From: Sinorhizobium sp.
GTDB lineage: Bacteria > Pseudomonadota > Alphaproteobacteria > Rhizobiales > Rhizobiaceae
Assembly: GCA_031178305.1 (NCBI GenBank)
Contig: JAPSJG010000256.1
Span: 1 to 6,009, forward strand
Reading direction: 5' to 3'
DNA: 6,009 bases
Shown: positions 1 to 5,987 of the stretch, piece after piece
Layout: every line of letters begins with the position of its first letter
Position numbering within the stretch: position 1 is the first letter of the stretch
Translations under genes and position numbers: made by a program
The notes under the pieces: generated by a model
What the model was told of the DNA's origin: nothing
Databases searched by the model: none
What the model saw: only the letters and a program-made list of their open reading frames with translations

Positions 1-221
1 CGGATCAGCACCAGAAGAATGATAGCGCCGATCGTCGCATGAATGATCGCAGCAAGAATGCCGGTGCCGAGCGTGACCCCGAGAGCCGGAAACAGATAGC
101 CGGCAACGAGAGCACCGAGGATGCCGATCAGCCCGAAGCCGAAGCCGCTCACGATCAGACCGGCGAGCCACCCCGCCAAGGCCCCGACGAGCAGGAATAC
201 CAGAATGCTTTCGATGCCCAT
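1..221 (-). CDS. GlsB/YeaQ/YmgE family small membrane protein (partial, 3' end outside window)
   Basis: A reading frame starts with ATG at 221 on the minus strand and stays open to the window edge, giving 73 residues with no stop. The protein begins MGIESILVFLLVGALAGWLA and is almost entirely hydrophobic, with about three glycine/alanine-rich membrane segments (roughly residues 4-24, 29-47 and 53-73). The repeated G-x-x-x-G pattern and the early GALAGWLAG motif are typical of the GlsB/YeaQ/YmgE (transglycosylase-associated) family, whose members are about 80-90 residues, so only a few residues should be missing. An AAAGGA ribosome-binding site lies 7 bases before the ATG. Family members are small inner-membrane proteins often linked to stress responses, but their molecular function is not established. 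The gene points the same way as rhaDI but is separated by a terminator-like hairpin and 241 bases, so it is probably an independent unit unrelated to rhamnose use. The family call is from pattern recognition. Confidence 0.82.
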   Translation of the reverse strand, partial: MGIESILVFLLVGALAGWLAGLIVSGFGFGLIGILGALVAGYLFPALGVTLGTGILAAIIHATIGAIILLVLI

Positions 222-309
222 TGATTTTCCTTTCGGTCATGCATTGAAAGTGCGACGCGCTCTATAGAAAGAGAGCCTCTCCTTTGGGATCAGATAGGGG
301 CGATTCGAT

Positions 310-330
310 CGCGCAGCGATTTTCTGCGCG
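310..330. repeat. Perfect 7-bp inverted repeat (stem-loop)
   Basis: CGCGCAG (310-316) and CTGCGCG (324-330) are exact reverse complements separated by the 7-base loop CGATTTT. Neither side is followed by a T-run, so it is not a standard intrinsic terminator. It lies about 90 bases upstream of the GlsB-like start. It could be an untranslated-leader hairpin or a protein-binding palindrome of that gene; the sequence does not decide. Confidence 0.5.
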
Positions 331-385
331 TATAGGATGTCCGCGCGCCGAGCGGTCATGGCTCGATTTGTTCCGAAAAGACAGA

Positions 386-418
386 GACGAAAAGCCCCGG
401 TCCGAAGCGAACCGGGGC
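386..418 (-). terminator. Rho-independent terminator of the rhaDI operon
   Basis: Read on the minus strand, a perfect 8-bp stem GCCCCGGT / ACCGGGGC (411-418 with 394-401) closes a 9-base loop and is followed directly by TTTTCGTCTCT, a T-rich tail. It begins 44 bases past the rhaI stop codon, in the right direction and place to end the rhaD-rhaI transcript. The tail is interrupted by C and G, so termination may be partial. Confidence 0.8.
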
Positions 419-462
419 GACGAATGCGGTAGGCGATGCGTCAACGGTTGATCACGGTCGCT

Positions 463-1755
463 TCAGACGATACCGCCGCCACCGCCTGCGATCGCCGGCC
501 GTTCGTACGCTACCTTTGCGCGGTAGCCGCTTGCCCGGTAGGTCGCAACCGGCGCGATCGCGCCGCCGGCTTCAAGGCGGGCCATGGCGAGGATCGGTTC
601 GACATCGATGCGGAAGGCGGCCTTCAGCGTCTCGGACGCCATCAGCGCGTCATTCTCCTCTTGGAAGCTCTCGAGCGCCCCGCGGTTGACGATGAGCGCC
701 TGGGCATAGGCGCGGCAGACTTCCATCGCGCTCGTCATCAGGCTTTCGATCGGATCCGTCACATTGTGGCTCTGGTCGAGCATATGCGCCGGATCAAAGC
801 CCTCCGGCCCACGCGTCTCGGCGTCGACGAGCTCGTTGAAGACCAGGAAGAGGCGGTATGGATCGATCGAGCCGGTGTCGAGATCGTCGTCACCATATTT
901 CGAATCGTTGAAGTGGAAGCCGCCGAGTTTCCTGAACTGGATCAACCTGGCGACGATCATCTCGATATTGACGTTCGGTGCGTGATGCCCGAGATCGACG
1001 AGGCAGAAGGCCTTAGGGCCGAGTTCCTGTGCGATCAGGTAGTTGGTTCCCCAGTCCTGCACCACGGTCGAATAGAAGGCCGGCTCGTACATCTTGTGTT
1101 CGGTGAAGATGCGCCAGTCATCGGGGAGCGCCGCATAGACCTGTTTCATCGAGTCGAGGTAGCGCTCGAAGGCGCGGGTGAAGTTGCTTTGGCCCGGAAA
1201 ATTGGAGCCGTCGCCGATCCAGACAGTCAGCGCCTTCGAGCCGAGCGCCTTGCCGATCTCGATGCATTCGAGATTGTGCTCGACCGCTTGCCGGCGCGTC
1301 GCCGCGTCGGTATGGGTGAGCGACCCGAACTTATAGGAATGCGCCTGGCCGGGTGCATCGGAGAAGGTATTGGAGTTCATGGCATCGAAGCTTAAGCCGA
1401 GCGCCGTGCCCTTCTCCTTCAGCGCCGCAAGATCGGCAACCTTGTCCCAGGGGATGTGAAGCGACACGGTCGGCGTCGCGCGCGTCAGCTGATGGATGAC
1501 GCCGCAATCCTCGAGCTTATCGTAGATATTGCGCGGCTCGCCCTGGCCGGGAAAGCGGGCAAAGCGCGTGCCGCCGGTGCCGACGCCCCAGGACGGGACG
1601 GCGACGCCATAAGCCGCCACCTTCCCCTTGACAGTCTCGATGTCGATGCCGCGGCGGGAGAGCCGCTCGCCGAGGCTTTCATAATCACGCTTGAGCGCCT
1701 CCTTGCGGCGCTCGTTCTCGGCTTCGATAACGGATGTGCTGATCATGGTGGTCAC
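463..1755 (-). CDS. rhaI: L-rhamnose isomerase RhaI (Pseudomonas stutzeri-like type), GTG start
   Basis: This cytoplasmic enzyme interconverts L-rhamnose and L-rhamnulose, the first catabolic step. From the chosen start it has 430 residues, the length I recall for the Pseudomonas stutzeri enzyme, which it resembles closely along its length (for example VPSWGVGTGGTRFARFPG at residues 53-70 and SNTFSDAPGQAHSYK at 128-142). The known metal ligands of that enzyme fall at identical numbers: Glu219, Asp254, His257, His281, Asp289, Asp291 and Asp327, so the TIM-barrel two-metal site (usually Mn) appears intact. The start is GTG at 1755 because AAGGAGG ends 5 bases before it. An in-frame ATG at 1746 would leave 14 bases, and a longer frame from 1806 would overlap the end of rhaD by 38 bases. 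The gene follows rhaD by 13 bases, which suggests co-transcription and possible translational coupling, and is followed by a terminator. The P. stutzeri enzyme is known for broad aldose specificity; whether this one shares it is inference. Confidence 0.96.
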   Translation of the reverse strand: MTTMISTSVIEAENERRKEALKRDYESLGERLSRRGIDIETVKGKVAAYGVAVPSWGVGTGGTRFARFPGQGEPRNIYDKLEDCGVIHQLTRATPTVSLHIPWDKVADLAALKEKGTALGLSFDAMNSNTFSDAPGQAHSYKFGSLTHTDAATRRQAVEHNLECIEIGKALGSKALTVWIGDGSNFPGQSNFTRAFERYLDSMKQVYAALPDDWRIFTEHKMYEPAFYSTVVQDWGTNYLIAQELGPKAFCLVDLGHHAPNVNIEMIVARLIQFRKLGGFHFNDSKYGDDDLDTGSIDPYRLFLVFNELVDAETRGPEGFDPAHMLDQSHNVTDPIESLMTSAMEVCRAYAQALIVNRGALESFQEENDALMASETLKAAFRIDVEPILAMARLEAGGAIAPVATYRASGYRAKVAYERPAIAGGGGGIV

Positions 1756-1760
1756 GGCAG

Positions 1761-1767
1761 CCTCCTT
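1761..1767 (-). promoter_or_regulatory. Ribosome-binding site deciding the rhaI start
   Basis: The minus strand reads AAGGAGG here, inside the 13-base gap after the rhaD TGA stop (ending at 1769). It is 5 bases from the GTG at 1755 and 14 from the ATG at 1746, which favours GTG. Its position next to the rhaD stop lets ribosomes finishing rhaD reinitiate on rhaI. Confidence 0.8.
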
Positions 1768-1768
1768 C

Positions 1769-3868
1769 TCAGCGCGTGAACGACTGGGCGTTGCCCGCGT
1801 CGACATTGACGATGTTGCCGGTCGATTTCGCCGACAAGTCGGAAGCGAGGAAGTAGACGGCTTCCGCGATATCCTCCGGGAAAACGCTGAGCTTCAGCAT
1901 GGAGCGCTCGCGATAATGCGCCTCCAACGCGTCGACGTCCATTTTGTAGGCGGCCGCGCGCTGCTCCTTCCATTCACCGCTCCAGATCTTCGAGCCGCGT
2001 AAGACCGCATCGGGATTGACGACATTGACGCGGATCTGCGCCGACGCGCCCTCGAGCGCGAGGCAGCGCGCGAGGTGAATCTCCGCCGCCTTGGCGGTGC
2101 AATAGGCAGACGCGCCAGGCGAGGCGGCAAGCCCGTTCTTCGAAGCAACGAAGACGACGTTGCCGCCGGCGTTCTGGATACGGAAAATACGGAAGGCTTC
2201 GCGCGAGACCAGGAAATAGCCCGTCGCCAGGATGTCCATGTTCCTGTTCCAGAGCGCGAGCGTCGTGTCCTCGATCGCCGCCGAGGAGGCAAGGCCGGCG
2301 TTGGAAACAAGAATGTCGAGGCCGCCGAACGCAAGCAGCGTGTCGCCGAAGCCCGCTTCGACCGCCGCCTCGCTCGTCACGTTCATGTTGACGGCGCGGA
2401 CGAAGTCTTTGCCGTAGCGGGCGGCAAGCTCGCTTTCGGCCGCTTCGAGCGCCGCTTTGTCGATATCGGCGAGGACGACGCAGGCGCCCTCCTGCATCAG
2501 CCGGTTGGCCGTCGCCTTGCCGATGCCGCCGGCGCCGCCGGTGACAAGCGCGATGCGCCCGGCAAGGCTCTTCGGCTTCGGCATGCGCTGGAGTTTCGCT
2601 TCTTCGAGCAGCCAGTATTCGATGTCGAAGGCTTCCTGCTCCGGGAGGCCGACATAGGTCGAAACGCCGGAGGCGCCGCGCATGACGTTGATCGCGTTGA
2701 CGTAGAATTCGCCGGAGATGCGCGCCGTCGCCTTGTCCTTGGCAAAAGTGATCATGCCGACGCCCGGAACGAGGTAGACGACGGCATTAGGGTCGCGCAT
2801 CGCCGGGCTGTCGGCGCGCTTGCAGCGCTCGTAATAGGCCGCGTAGTCGGCGCGATAGGCGGCGATCGCCTCCGGCAGTCCGGCAAGGCTCTTCTCGATA
2901 TCCGGCTCGGCCGGATCGAAATCGATCACCAGCGGCCGGATCTTCGTTCTGAGGAAGTGGTCGGGGCAACTCGTTCCGAGCGCGGCGAGGGGCTGCAGAT
3001 CTCTTGAAGAGACGAAATCGAGAACCGCCTGGCTGTCATCGAAATGGCCGACCTTCTTTTCCTCGGCGCTGATCAGACCGCGGATCACCGGCAATAGCCG
3101 TTTCGCAACGGCAGCGCGCTCGGACTCTTCGAAAACTGGCTTCACCGCCCCGCCGAAGGCCGGTGCCGTATTCTCGGCCTCGAACCAGGCGATCGCGCGG
3201 TTGATGATCTCGATCGTCGTCTCATAGGCCTCCTTGGCTGTGTCTCCCCAGGTGAAGAGGCCATGGCTCTCGAGCACCACGCCGCGTGCCTTCGGGTTCT
3301 CGAGGCAGAATTTTTCGAGCCAGAGGCCGAGCTCGTAGCCCGGTCGTTTCCAGGGCAGCCAGCCGATCTCGTCGCCGAAGATCTTTTGCGTCAATTCCTT
3401 GCTGTTCTCCGAGGCGGCGATGGCGATGATCGCATCCGGGTGCATGTGGTCGACATGCGCCTTCGGCACATAGGCGTGCAGCGGCGTATCTATCGAGGCG
3501 GCGCGTGGATTGAGATTGAAGGTGCAATGCGGCAGGTAGCCGACCATCTCGTCTTCGAATTCGACGCCGCGATAGATACCCTTCAGAGCTCGAAGCTTGT
3601 CCATGTAAAGCGTGGCGAATCCGTCCATCCTGATGGTGCCGACATCGCCGCCCGATCCCTTGACCCACAGCACCTCGACCGTCTCGCCGGTCAGCGGGTC
3701 CTTCTGCGTGACCTTTGCGGAGGTGTTGCCGCCGCCGTAATTGGTGATGCGTTTGTCCGAGCCGAGCAGGTTCGACCGGTAGAGGAGCCGCTCGGGCTCG
3801 CTCATTCCTGCCGCCTTGGCGTCGTCCCAGAGATTGGCCAGGCGTGCGCCCTGTTGCTTGTCGAGCAT
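1769..3868 (-). CDS. rhaD: Bifunctional rhamnulose-1-phosphate aldolase / short-chain dehydrogenase RhaD
   Basis: This 699-residue cytoplasmic fusion protein should split L-rhamnulose-1-phosphate into dihydroxyacetone phosphate and L-lactaldehyde, and then oxidise the lactaldehyde with NAD. The N-terminal class II aldolase/adducin domain (about 20-230) shows a glycine-rich phosphate-site motif NYGGGNTSAK (43-52), KGSGGD (70-75), the zinc-site cluster HVDHMHPD (138-145) and a further candidate ligand in ESHGLFTWG (His202). The C-terminal SDR domain (about 434-699) shows the nucleotide-binding TGGAGGIG (443-450), Asp468 at the end of the second strand (favouring NAD over NADP), SNAG (522-525), catalytic Ser576 and Tyr589-x-x-x-Lys593. 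No active-site element looks lost. The ATG at 3868 has GGGAGG 8 bases upstream. The gene is the first of the rhaDI operon and diverges from rhaR. The equivalent protein is called RhaD in rhizobia and RhaEW in some other bacteria. The exact product of the dehydrogenase half (lactate expected) is from family knowledge, not visible in sequence. Confidence 0.95.
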   Translation of the reverse strand: MLDKQQGARLANLWDDAKAAGMSEPERLLYRSNLLGSDKRITNYGGGNTSAKVTQKDPLTGETVEVLWVKGSGGDVGTIRMDGFATLYMDKLRALKGIYRGVEFEDEMVGYLPHCTFNLNPRAASIDTPLHAYVPKAHVDHMHPDAIIAIAASENSKELTQKIFGDEIGWLPWKRPGYELGLWLEKFCLENPKARGVVLESHGLFTWGDTAKEAYETTIEIINRAIAWFEAENTAPAFGGAVKPVFEESERAAVAKRLLPVIRGLISAEEKKVGHFDDSQAVLDFVSSRDLQPLAALGTSCPDHFLRTKIRPLVIDFDPAEPDIEKSLAGLPEAIAAYRADYAAYYERCKRADSPAMRDPNAVVYLVPGVGMITFAKDKATARISGEFYVNAINVMRGASGVSTYVGLPEQEAFDIEYWLLEEAKLQRMPKPKSLAGRIALVTGGAGGIGKATANRLMQEGACVVLADIDKAALEAAESELAARYGKDFVRAVNMNVTSEAAVEAGFGDTLLAFGGLDILVSNAGLASSAAIEDTTLALWNRNMDILATGYFLVSREAFRIFRIQNAGGNVVFVASKNGLAASPGASAYCTAKAAEIHLARCLALEGASAQIRVNVVNPDAVLRGSKIWSGEWKEQRAAAYKMDVDALEAHYRERSMLKLSVFPEDIAEAVYFLASDLSAKSTGNIVNVDAGNAQSFTR

Positions 3869-3948
3869 CTCGAATTCCTCCCGGTCAGTGGCCCGCTTGT
3901 GCTTACGCCGCGCGTTTGATCGTCATCAGATCACACGGGAGATGTACA

Positions 3949-3969
3949 ATTGTCAATCAAAAACGATCA
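3949..3969 (-). promoter_or_regulatory. Left operator arm with -35 hexamer facing rhaD
   Basis: Read on the minus strand this arm is TGATCG, four T, then TGATTGACAAT. It contains the exact sigma-70-type -35 hexamer TTGACA at 3956-3951, pointing to rhaD. At 17-base spacing the -10 position (3933-3928) reads TGATCT, a poor match, so the precise promoter is uncertain. A start near 3921 would give a leader of roughly 50 bases. TGATCG and TGATTG start 10 bases apart, about one helical turn. Confidence 0.55.
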
Positions 3970-4004
3970 AAAGCAGTCATATTGCAGCGCACAATGAAAA
4001 AATA

Positions 4005-4025
4005 TGATCGGTACTGATTGACAAT
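4005..4025 (+). promoter_or_regulatory. Right operator arm with -35 hexamer facing rhaR
   Basis: The plus strand reads TGATCG, GTAC, then TGATTGACAAT, an inverted copy of the left arm (18 of 21 positions). TTGACA lies at 4018-4023. At 17-base spacing the -10 position (4041-4046) reads AAGCAT, matching the consensus at only three bases. Transcription from here would begin near 4053, just ahead of the rhaR ribosome-binding site, which agrees with the ATG at 4067 as start. An operator placed on the -35 element suits repression by occlusion. Confidence 0.55.
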
Positions 4026-4056
4026 GCTTGGGGATGATGGAAGCATGCAGGGCATC

Positions 4057-4061
4057 GGAGG
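4057..4061 (+). promoter_or_regulatory. Ribosome-binding site deciding the rhaR start
   Basis: GGAGG lies 5 bases before the ATG at 4067. The longer in-frame alternative, a TTG at 4028, begins three bases after the right operator arm, has no good ribosome-binding site in front of it, and would add 13 residues that DeoR proteins normally lack. Confidence 0.75.
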
Positions 4062-4066
4062 AGCGC

Positions 4067-4879
4067 ATGCACGAGAAAGAAAGACACAGGATCATCCTGT
4101 CGGCAGTACAGGAGAAGCCGGTCGTGACGGTGCCCGAACTGGTGGAGCTCACCGGCAGTTCGGAGGCGACGATCCGCCGCGACATCGCGTCGCTCCACGT
4201 GCAGAAACGCTTGCGCCGGGTGCGCGGCGGCGCCGAGGCAATCAACCCGCCGCAATTCGTCGGCCTTGCCGGACGGCCCTTCAGCGTTAATGAGGGGCTG
4301 CATGCGCGGGAGAAGCAGGCGATCGCCCGCGAGGCGGTAGCGCTTTGCCAGGAAGGCGAGCCGATCATCATCAATGGCGGCACGACGACATTCCAGATGG
4401 TGCATTTCCTGGCGAACCGCCGGATGCAGGTCTTCACGAATTCCTTTCCGATCGCCGAGCATCTGCTGAAGCATTCGAAGAACACGGTGATGCTGTCCGG
4501 CGGCACGATCTATCGCGAGCAGAACATCATCTTGAGCCCATTCGAAAACGACGTGACCCGCAACTTCTATGCGCGGCGCATGTTCATGGGCGCGCAGGGG
4601 CTAGGCCCGCTCGGGCTGATGGAAGCCGATCCGCTGTTGATTCAGGCCGAGCAGAAGCTGATCGACCAGGCAGACGAACTCGTCGTGCTCGTCGACTCCT
4701 CGAAATTTCACAAGCGCTCGAGCCTCATTCTCTGCGGCTTGAAGCGCATCACCACGGTGATCACTGATTCGGGTATCGAGGACAGGCATGCCTCGATGCT
4801 TGAAAATGCCGGCGTCAATCTCGTGATTGCCCACACCCGGGCGGCGGGCGACGCGGAAACTGCTTCGACATTCGCCTGA
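4067..4879 (+). CDS. rhaR: DeoR-family transcriptional repressor of the rhamnose genes, RhaR
   Basis: This 270-residue protein has the two-domain DeoR layout. The N-terminal winged helix-turn-helix (about 3-57) begins with the typical KERHRIILSAVQEK and has its recognition region in SSEATIRRDIASL (31-43), followed by the wing RRVRGGA. The C-terminal sensor domain has the sugar-phosphate-isomerase-like fold, with NGGTTT (103-108), TNSFPIAEHL (124-133), LSGGTIYR (143-150), FMGAQGLGPLGL (173-184) and VVLVDSSKF (206-214), the usual effector-site and core segments. Such proteins usually release DNA on binding a phosphorylated sugar intermediate; rhamnulose-1-phosphate or a derivative is a reasonable guess but is not shown. 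The gene diverges from rhaD and precedes rhaS, so it can control both sides. A negative regulator named rhaR is described at this place in the Rhizobium leguminosarum locus. It differs from the AraC-type RhaR/RhaS activators of Escherichia coli despite the shared name. Confidence 0.93.
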   Translation: MHEKERHRIILSAVQEKPVVTVPELVELTGSSEATIRRDIASLHVQKRLRRVRGGAEAINPPQFVGLAGRPFSVNEGLHAREKQAIAREAVALCQEGEPIIINGGTTTFQMVHFLANRRMQVFTNSFPIAEHLLKHSKNTVMLSGGTIYREQNIILSPFENDVTRNFYARRMFMGAQGLGPLGLMEADPLLIQAEQKLIDQADELVVLVDSSKFHKRSSLILCGLKRITTVITDSGIEDRHASMLENAGVNLVIAHTRAAGDAETASTFA

Positions 4880-4904
4880 GGCGGGTGGGAGAGGGGAGAG
4901 GTCT

Positions 4905-4931
4905 GGCTTTCGTGCGCTGTTGCGGAAAGCC
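4905..4931 (+). repeat. Stem-loop 1 between rhaR and rhaS
   Basis: GGCTTTC (4905-4911) pairs with GAAAGCC (4925-4931). Inside, CGC (4915-4917) can pair with GCG (4922-4924) across a four-base TGTT loop, leaving a 3-base bulge. No T-rich tail follows, so simple intrinsic termination is unlikely; an mRNA-stabilising or processing role is possible. Confidence 0.5.
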
Positions 4932-4949
4932 GCTGAGTTGAGTTGTCGG

Positions 4950-4980
4950 GCCGCAGAAGCATCCACTCCGGATGCTCGGC
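4950..4980 (+). repeat. Stem-loop 2 just upstream of the rhaS ribosome-binding site
   Basis: AGCATCC (4958-4964) and GGATGCT (4970-4976) form a perfect 7-bp stem around ACTCC. The stem extends through GCCG (4950-4953) pairing with CGGC (4977-4980), with CAGA bulged on one side. It ends 4 bases before the GGGAGGAG ribosome-binding site, leaving that site exposed. Confidence 0.55.
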
Positions 4981-4997
4981 CAAGGGAGGAGAAAGTG

Positions 4998-5987
4998 ATG
5001 AAGATTCTCAAATCATTGATGGTGACGGCGGCCGTTGCGGTTGCGCTCATGGCCAATGCCGCTCATGCGGAGAACAAGAAGATCGCGCTCGTCGTCAAGG
5101 CGCTCGGGATCGGCTTCTTCGAGGCCGCCAACAAGGGCGCCCAGGAAGCGGCCAAGGAACTCGGCGACGTCGAGGTCATCTATACCGGCCCGACGTCGAC
5201 GACGGCGGAAGGCCAGATCGAGGTGATCAACTCGCTGATCGCTCAGAGGGTGGATGCGATCGCGGTCTCGGCCAACGACACCGACGCGCTCGTGCCGGCG
5301 CTGAAGAAGGCGATGGACCGCGGCATCAAGGTCATTTCGTGGGATTCGGGCGTCGCCAAGGAAGGCCGCATGATGCACCTCAACCCGTCTTCGAACGCGC
5401 TGATCGGCAATATGATCATCAAGCTTGCCGCCGATCATCTGCCCGAGGGCGGCGATGTCGCGGTGCTCTCCGCCTCGGCAACGGCGACGAACCAGAACAC
5501 CTGGATCGCCGAGATGAAGAAGGTCCAGGACAACTACAAGGGCATCAACGTCGTCGCGACCGTCTATGGCGATGACCTTGCCGATAAGTCATATCGCGAG
5601 ACGCAAGGCCTCATTCAGTCCTATCCGAACCTGAAGGCGATCGTCGCTCCGACCTCGGTCGGCATCGTCGCCGCCGCGCAGGCCGTCACCGACGCCGGCA
5701 AGATCGGCCAGATCAACGTTACCGGTCTAGGCCTCCCGTCCGAAATGGCCGGCCATGTCAAATCGGGCGCTTCCAAGTCCTTCGCGATCTGGAACCCGAT
5801 CGACCTCGGCTATTCGGCAACGATGATCGCCTACGACCTGATCCAGGGTGCCGAGGCCAAGCCCGGCGCGGAACTGAAGATGGGCCGCATGGGCACGGTG
5901 AAGCTTGACGAGAACAATGAAGGCGCCATGGCCGATCCCTTCGTCTATGATGCCTCGAACGTCGAGGAATTCGCGAAGATCTTCTGA
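4998..5987 (+). CDS. rhaS: Periplasmic L-rhamnose-binding protein of a CUT2-type ABC importer, RhaS
   Basis: This 329-residue protein begins with a classical signal peptide: MKILKSL, a hydrophobic stretch to about residue 20, and a likely signal peptidase I site after AHA (24/25). No lipobox cysteine is present, so a soluble periplasmic protein of about 305 residues is expected. The mature part is a type I periplasmic binding protein (ribose/LacI-like fold). It opens with KKIALVVKALGIGFFEAANKG (27-47), followed by TTAEGQIEVINSLIAQRVDAI (68-88), SANDTDAL (91-98), ISWDSG (113-118), QNTWIAEM (166-173), AIVAPTS (214-220) and VTGLGLPSEM (241-250). GGAGGA lies 7 bases before the ATG; a GTG one codon earlier is less likely. 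The gene lies 118 bases after rhaR. The transporter ATPase and permeases, the mutarotase and the kinase (rhaTPQUK in rhizobia) would lie beyond the window. Rhamnose as ligand is inferred from context; a related autoinducer-2-like or other sugar ligand cannot be excluded by sequence alone. Confidence 0.92.
   Translation: MKILKSLMVTAAVAVALMANAAHAENKKIALVVKALGIGFFEAANKGAQEAAKELGDVEVIYTGPTSTTAEGQIEVINSLIAQRVDAIAVSANDTDALVPALKKAMDRGIKVISWDSGVAKEGRMMHLNPSSNALIGNMIIKLAADHLPEGGDVAVLSASATATNQNTWIAEMKKVQDNYKGINVVATVYGDDLADKSYRETQGLIQSYPNLKAIVAPTSVGIVAAAQAVTDAGKIGQINVTGLGLPSEMAGHVKSGASKSFAIWNPIDLGYSATMIAYDLIQGAEAKPGAELKMGRMGTVKLDENNEGAMADPFVYDASNVEEFAKIF

Larger units (their letters stand above)
222..462. 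other. Non-coding spacer between rhaI and the GlsB-like gene
   Basis: No convincing gene is visible here. A 60-codon minus-strand frame (262-444) has arginine/serine-rich, low-quality composition, overlaps the terminator hairpin and is most likely spurious. The spacer holds the terminator-like hairpin at 394-418 and a second stem-loop at 310-330. The promoter of the minus-strand GlsB-like gene should lie between about 240 and 390. A TATAGA hexamer occurs on the minus strand near 260-265, but no acceptable -35 hexamer sits at the right distance, so I do not call a promoter. Confidence 0.6.
3869..4066. promoter_or_regulatory. Divergent rhaD-rhaR control region
   Basis: This 198-base spacer separates the divergent rhaD and rhaR genes and is clearly AT-richer than the flanking coding DNA, especially at 3941-4025. 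It contains the mirrored operator/promoter arms described separately, plus an additional TGATCG at 3917-3922 and its near-mirror GATCA at 3929-3933 on the rhaD side. The 8-base words TTTGATCG (3915-3922) and CGATCAAA (3964-3971) are also exact reverse complements of each other. The recurring TGATCG word is the best candidate for part of the RhaR recognition sequence. No other gene is visible in the spacer. Confidence 0.75.
4880..4997 (+). other. rhaR-rhaS intergenic leader with two stem-loops
   Basis: This 118-base gap has no gene and no recognisable copy of the operator arm. It contains two stable-looking hairpins, at 4905-4931 and 4950-4980, and then the strong rhaS ribosome-binding site. 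No T-run follows either hairpin, so read-through from rhaR into rhaS is expected and no separate rhaS promoter could be identified. Confidence 0.6.

Noticed and set aside
39..224. Plus-strand 61-codon frame encoding a highly charged protein
   Set aside because: It is antisense to the GlsB-like membrane protein; the complement of a hydrophobic Gly/Leu/Ile-rich gene naturally reads as Asp/Glu/Gln-rich.
348..374. GGAAC on the minus strand (374-370) as the -35 of a general-stress (EcfG-type) promoter for the GlsB-like gene
   Set aside because: No GTT appears at the required spacing of about 18-19 bases; the bases there read CGG or TCG.
436..1395. Plus-strand open frame of 319 codons
   Set aside because: It is entirely antisense to rhaI, whose metal ligands and full-length family match are clear. 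The antisense product is rich in Arg, Glu, Asp and Val with no recognisable domain, as expected from GC-biased codons.
2075..3007. Plus-strand open frame of 310 codons
   Set aside because: It is antisense to the middle of rhaD, has no ribosome-binding site of note and the composition of a codon-bias shadow.
3263..3919. Plus-strand open frame of 218 codons running into the rhaD-rhaR spacer
   Set aside because: It overlaps the conserved aldolase domain of rhaD on the opposite strand and shows no domain of its own.
4043..4070. Two GCATGC palindromes (4043-4048, 4065-4070) that could pair and hide the rhaR start codon
   Set aside because: The stem is only 6 bp with a 16-base loop, does not extend, and the upstream copy would not be in the transcript if transcription starts near 4053 as the TTGACA position suggests.
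4827..4997. Upstream extension of rhaS by 57 codons, starting inside rhaR
   Set aside because: The extension would place a charged, proline/arginine-rich segment before an obvious signal peptide, and GGAGGA sits 7 bases before the ATG at 4998.
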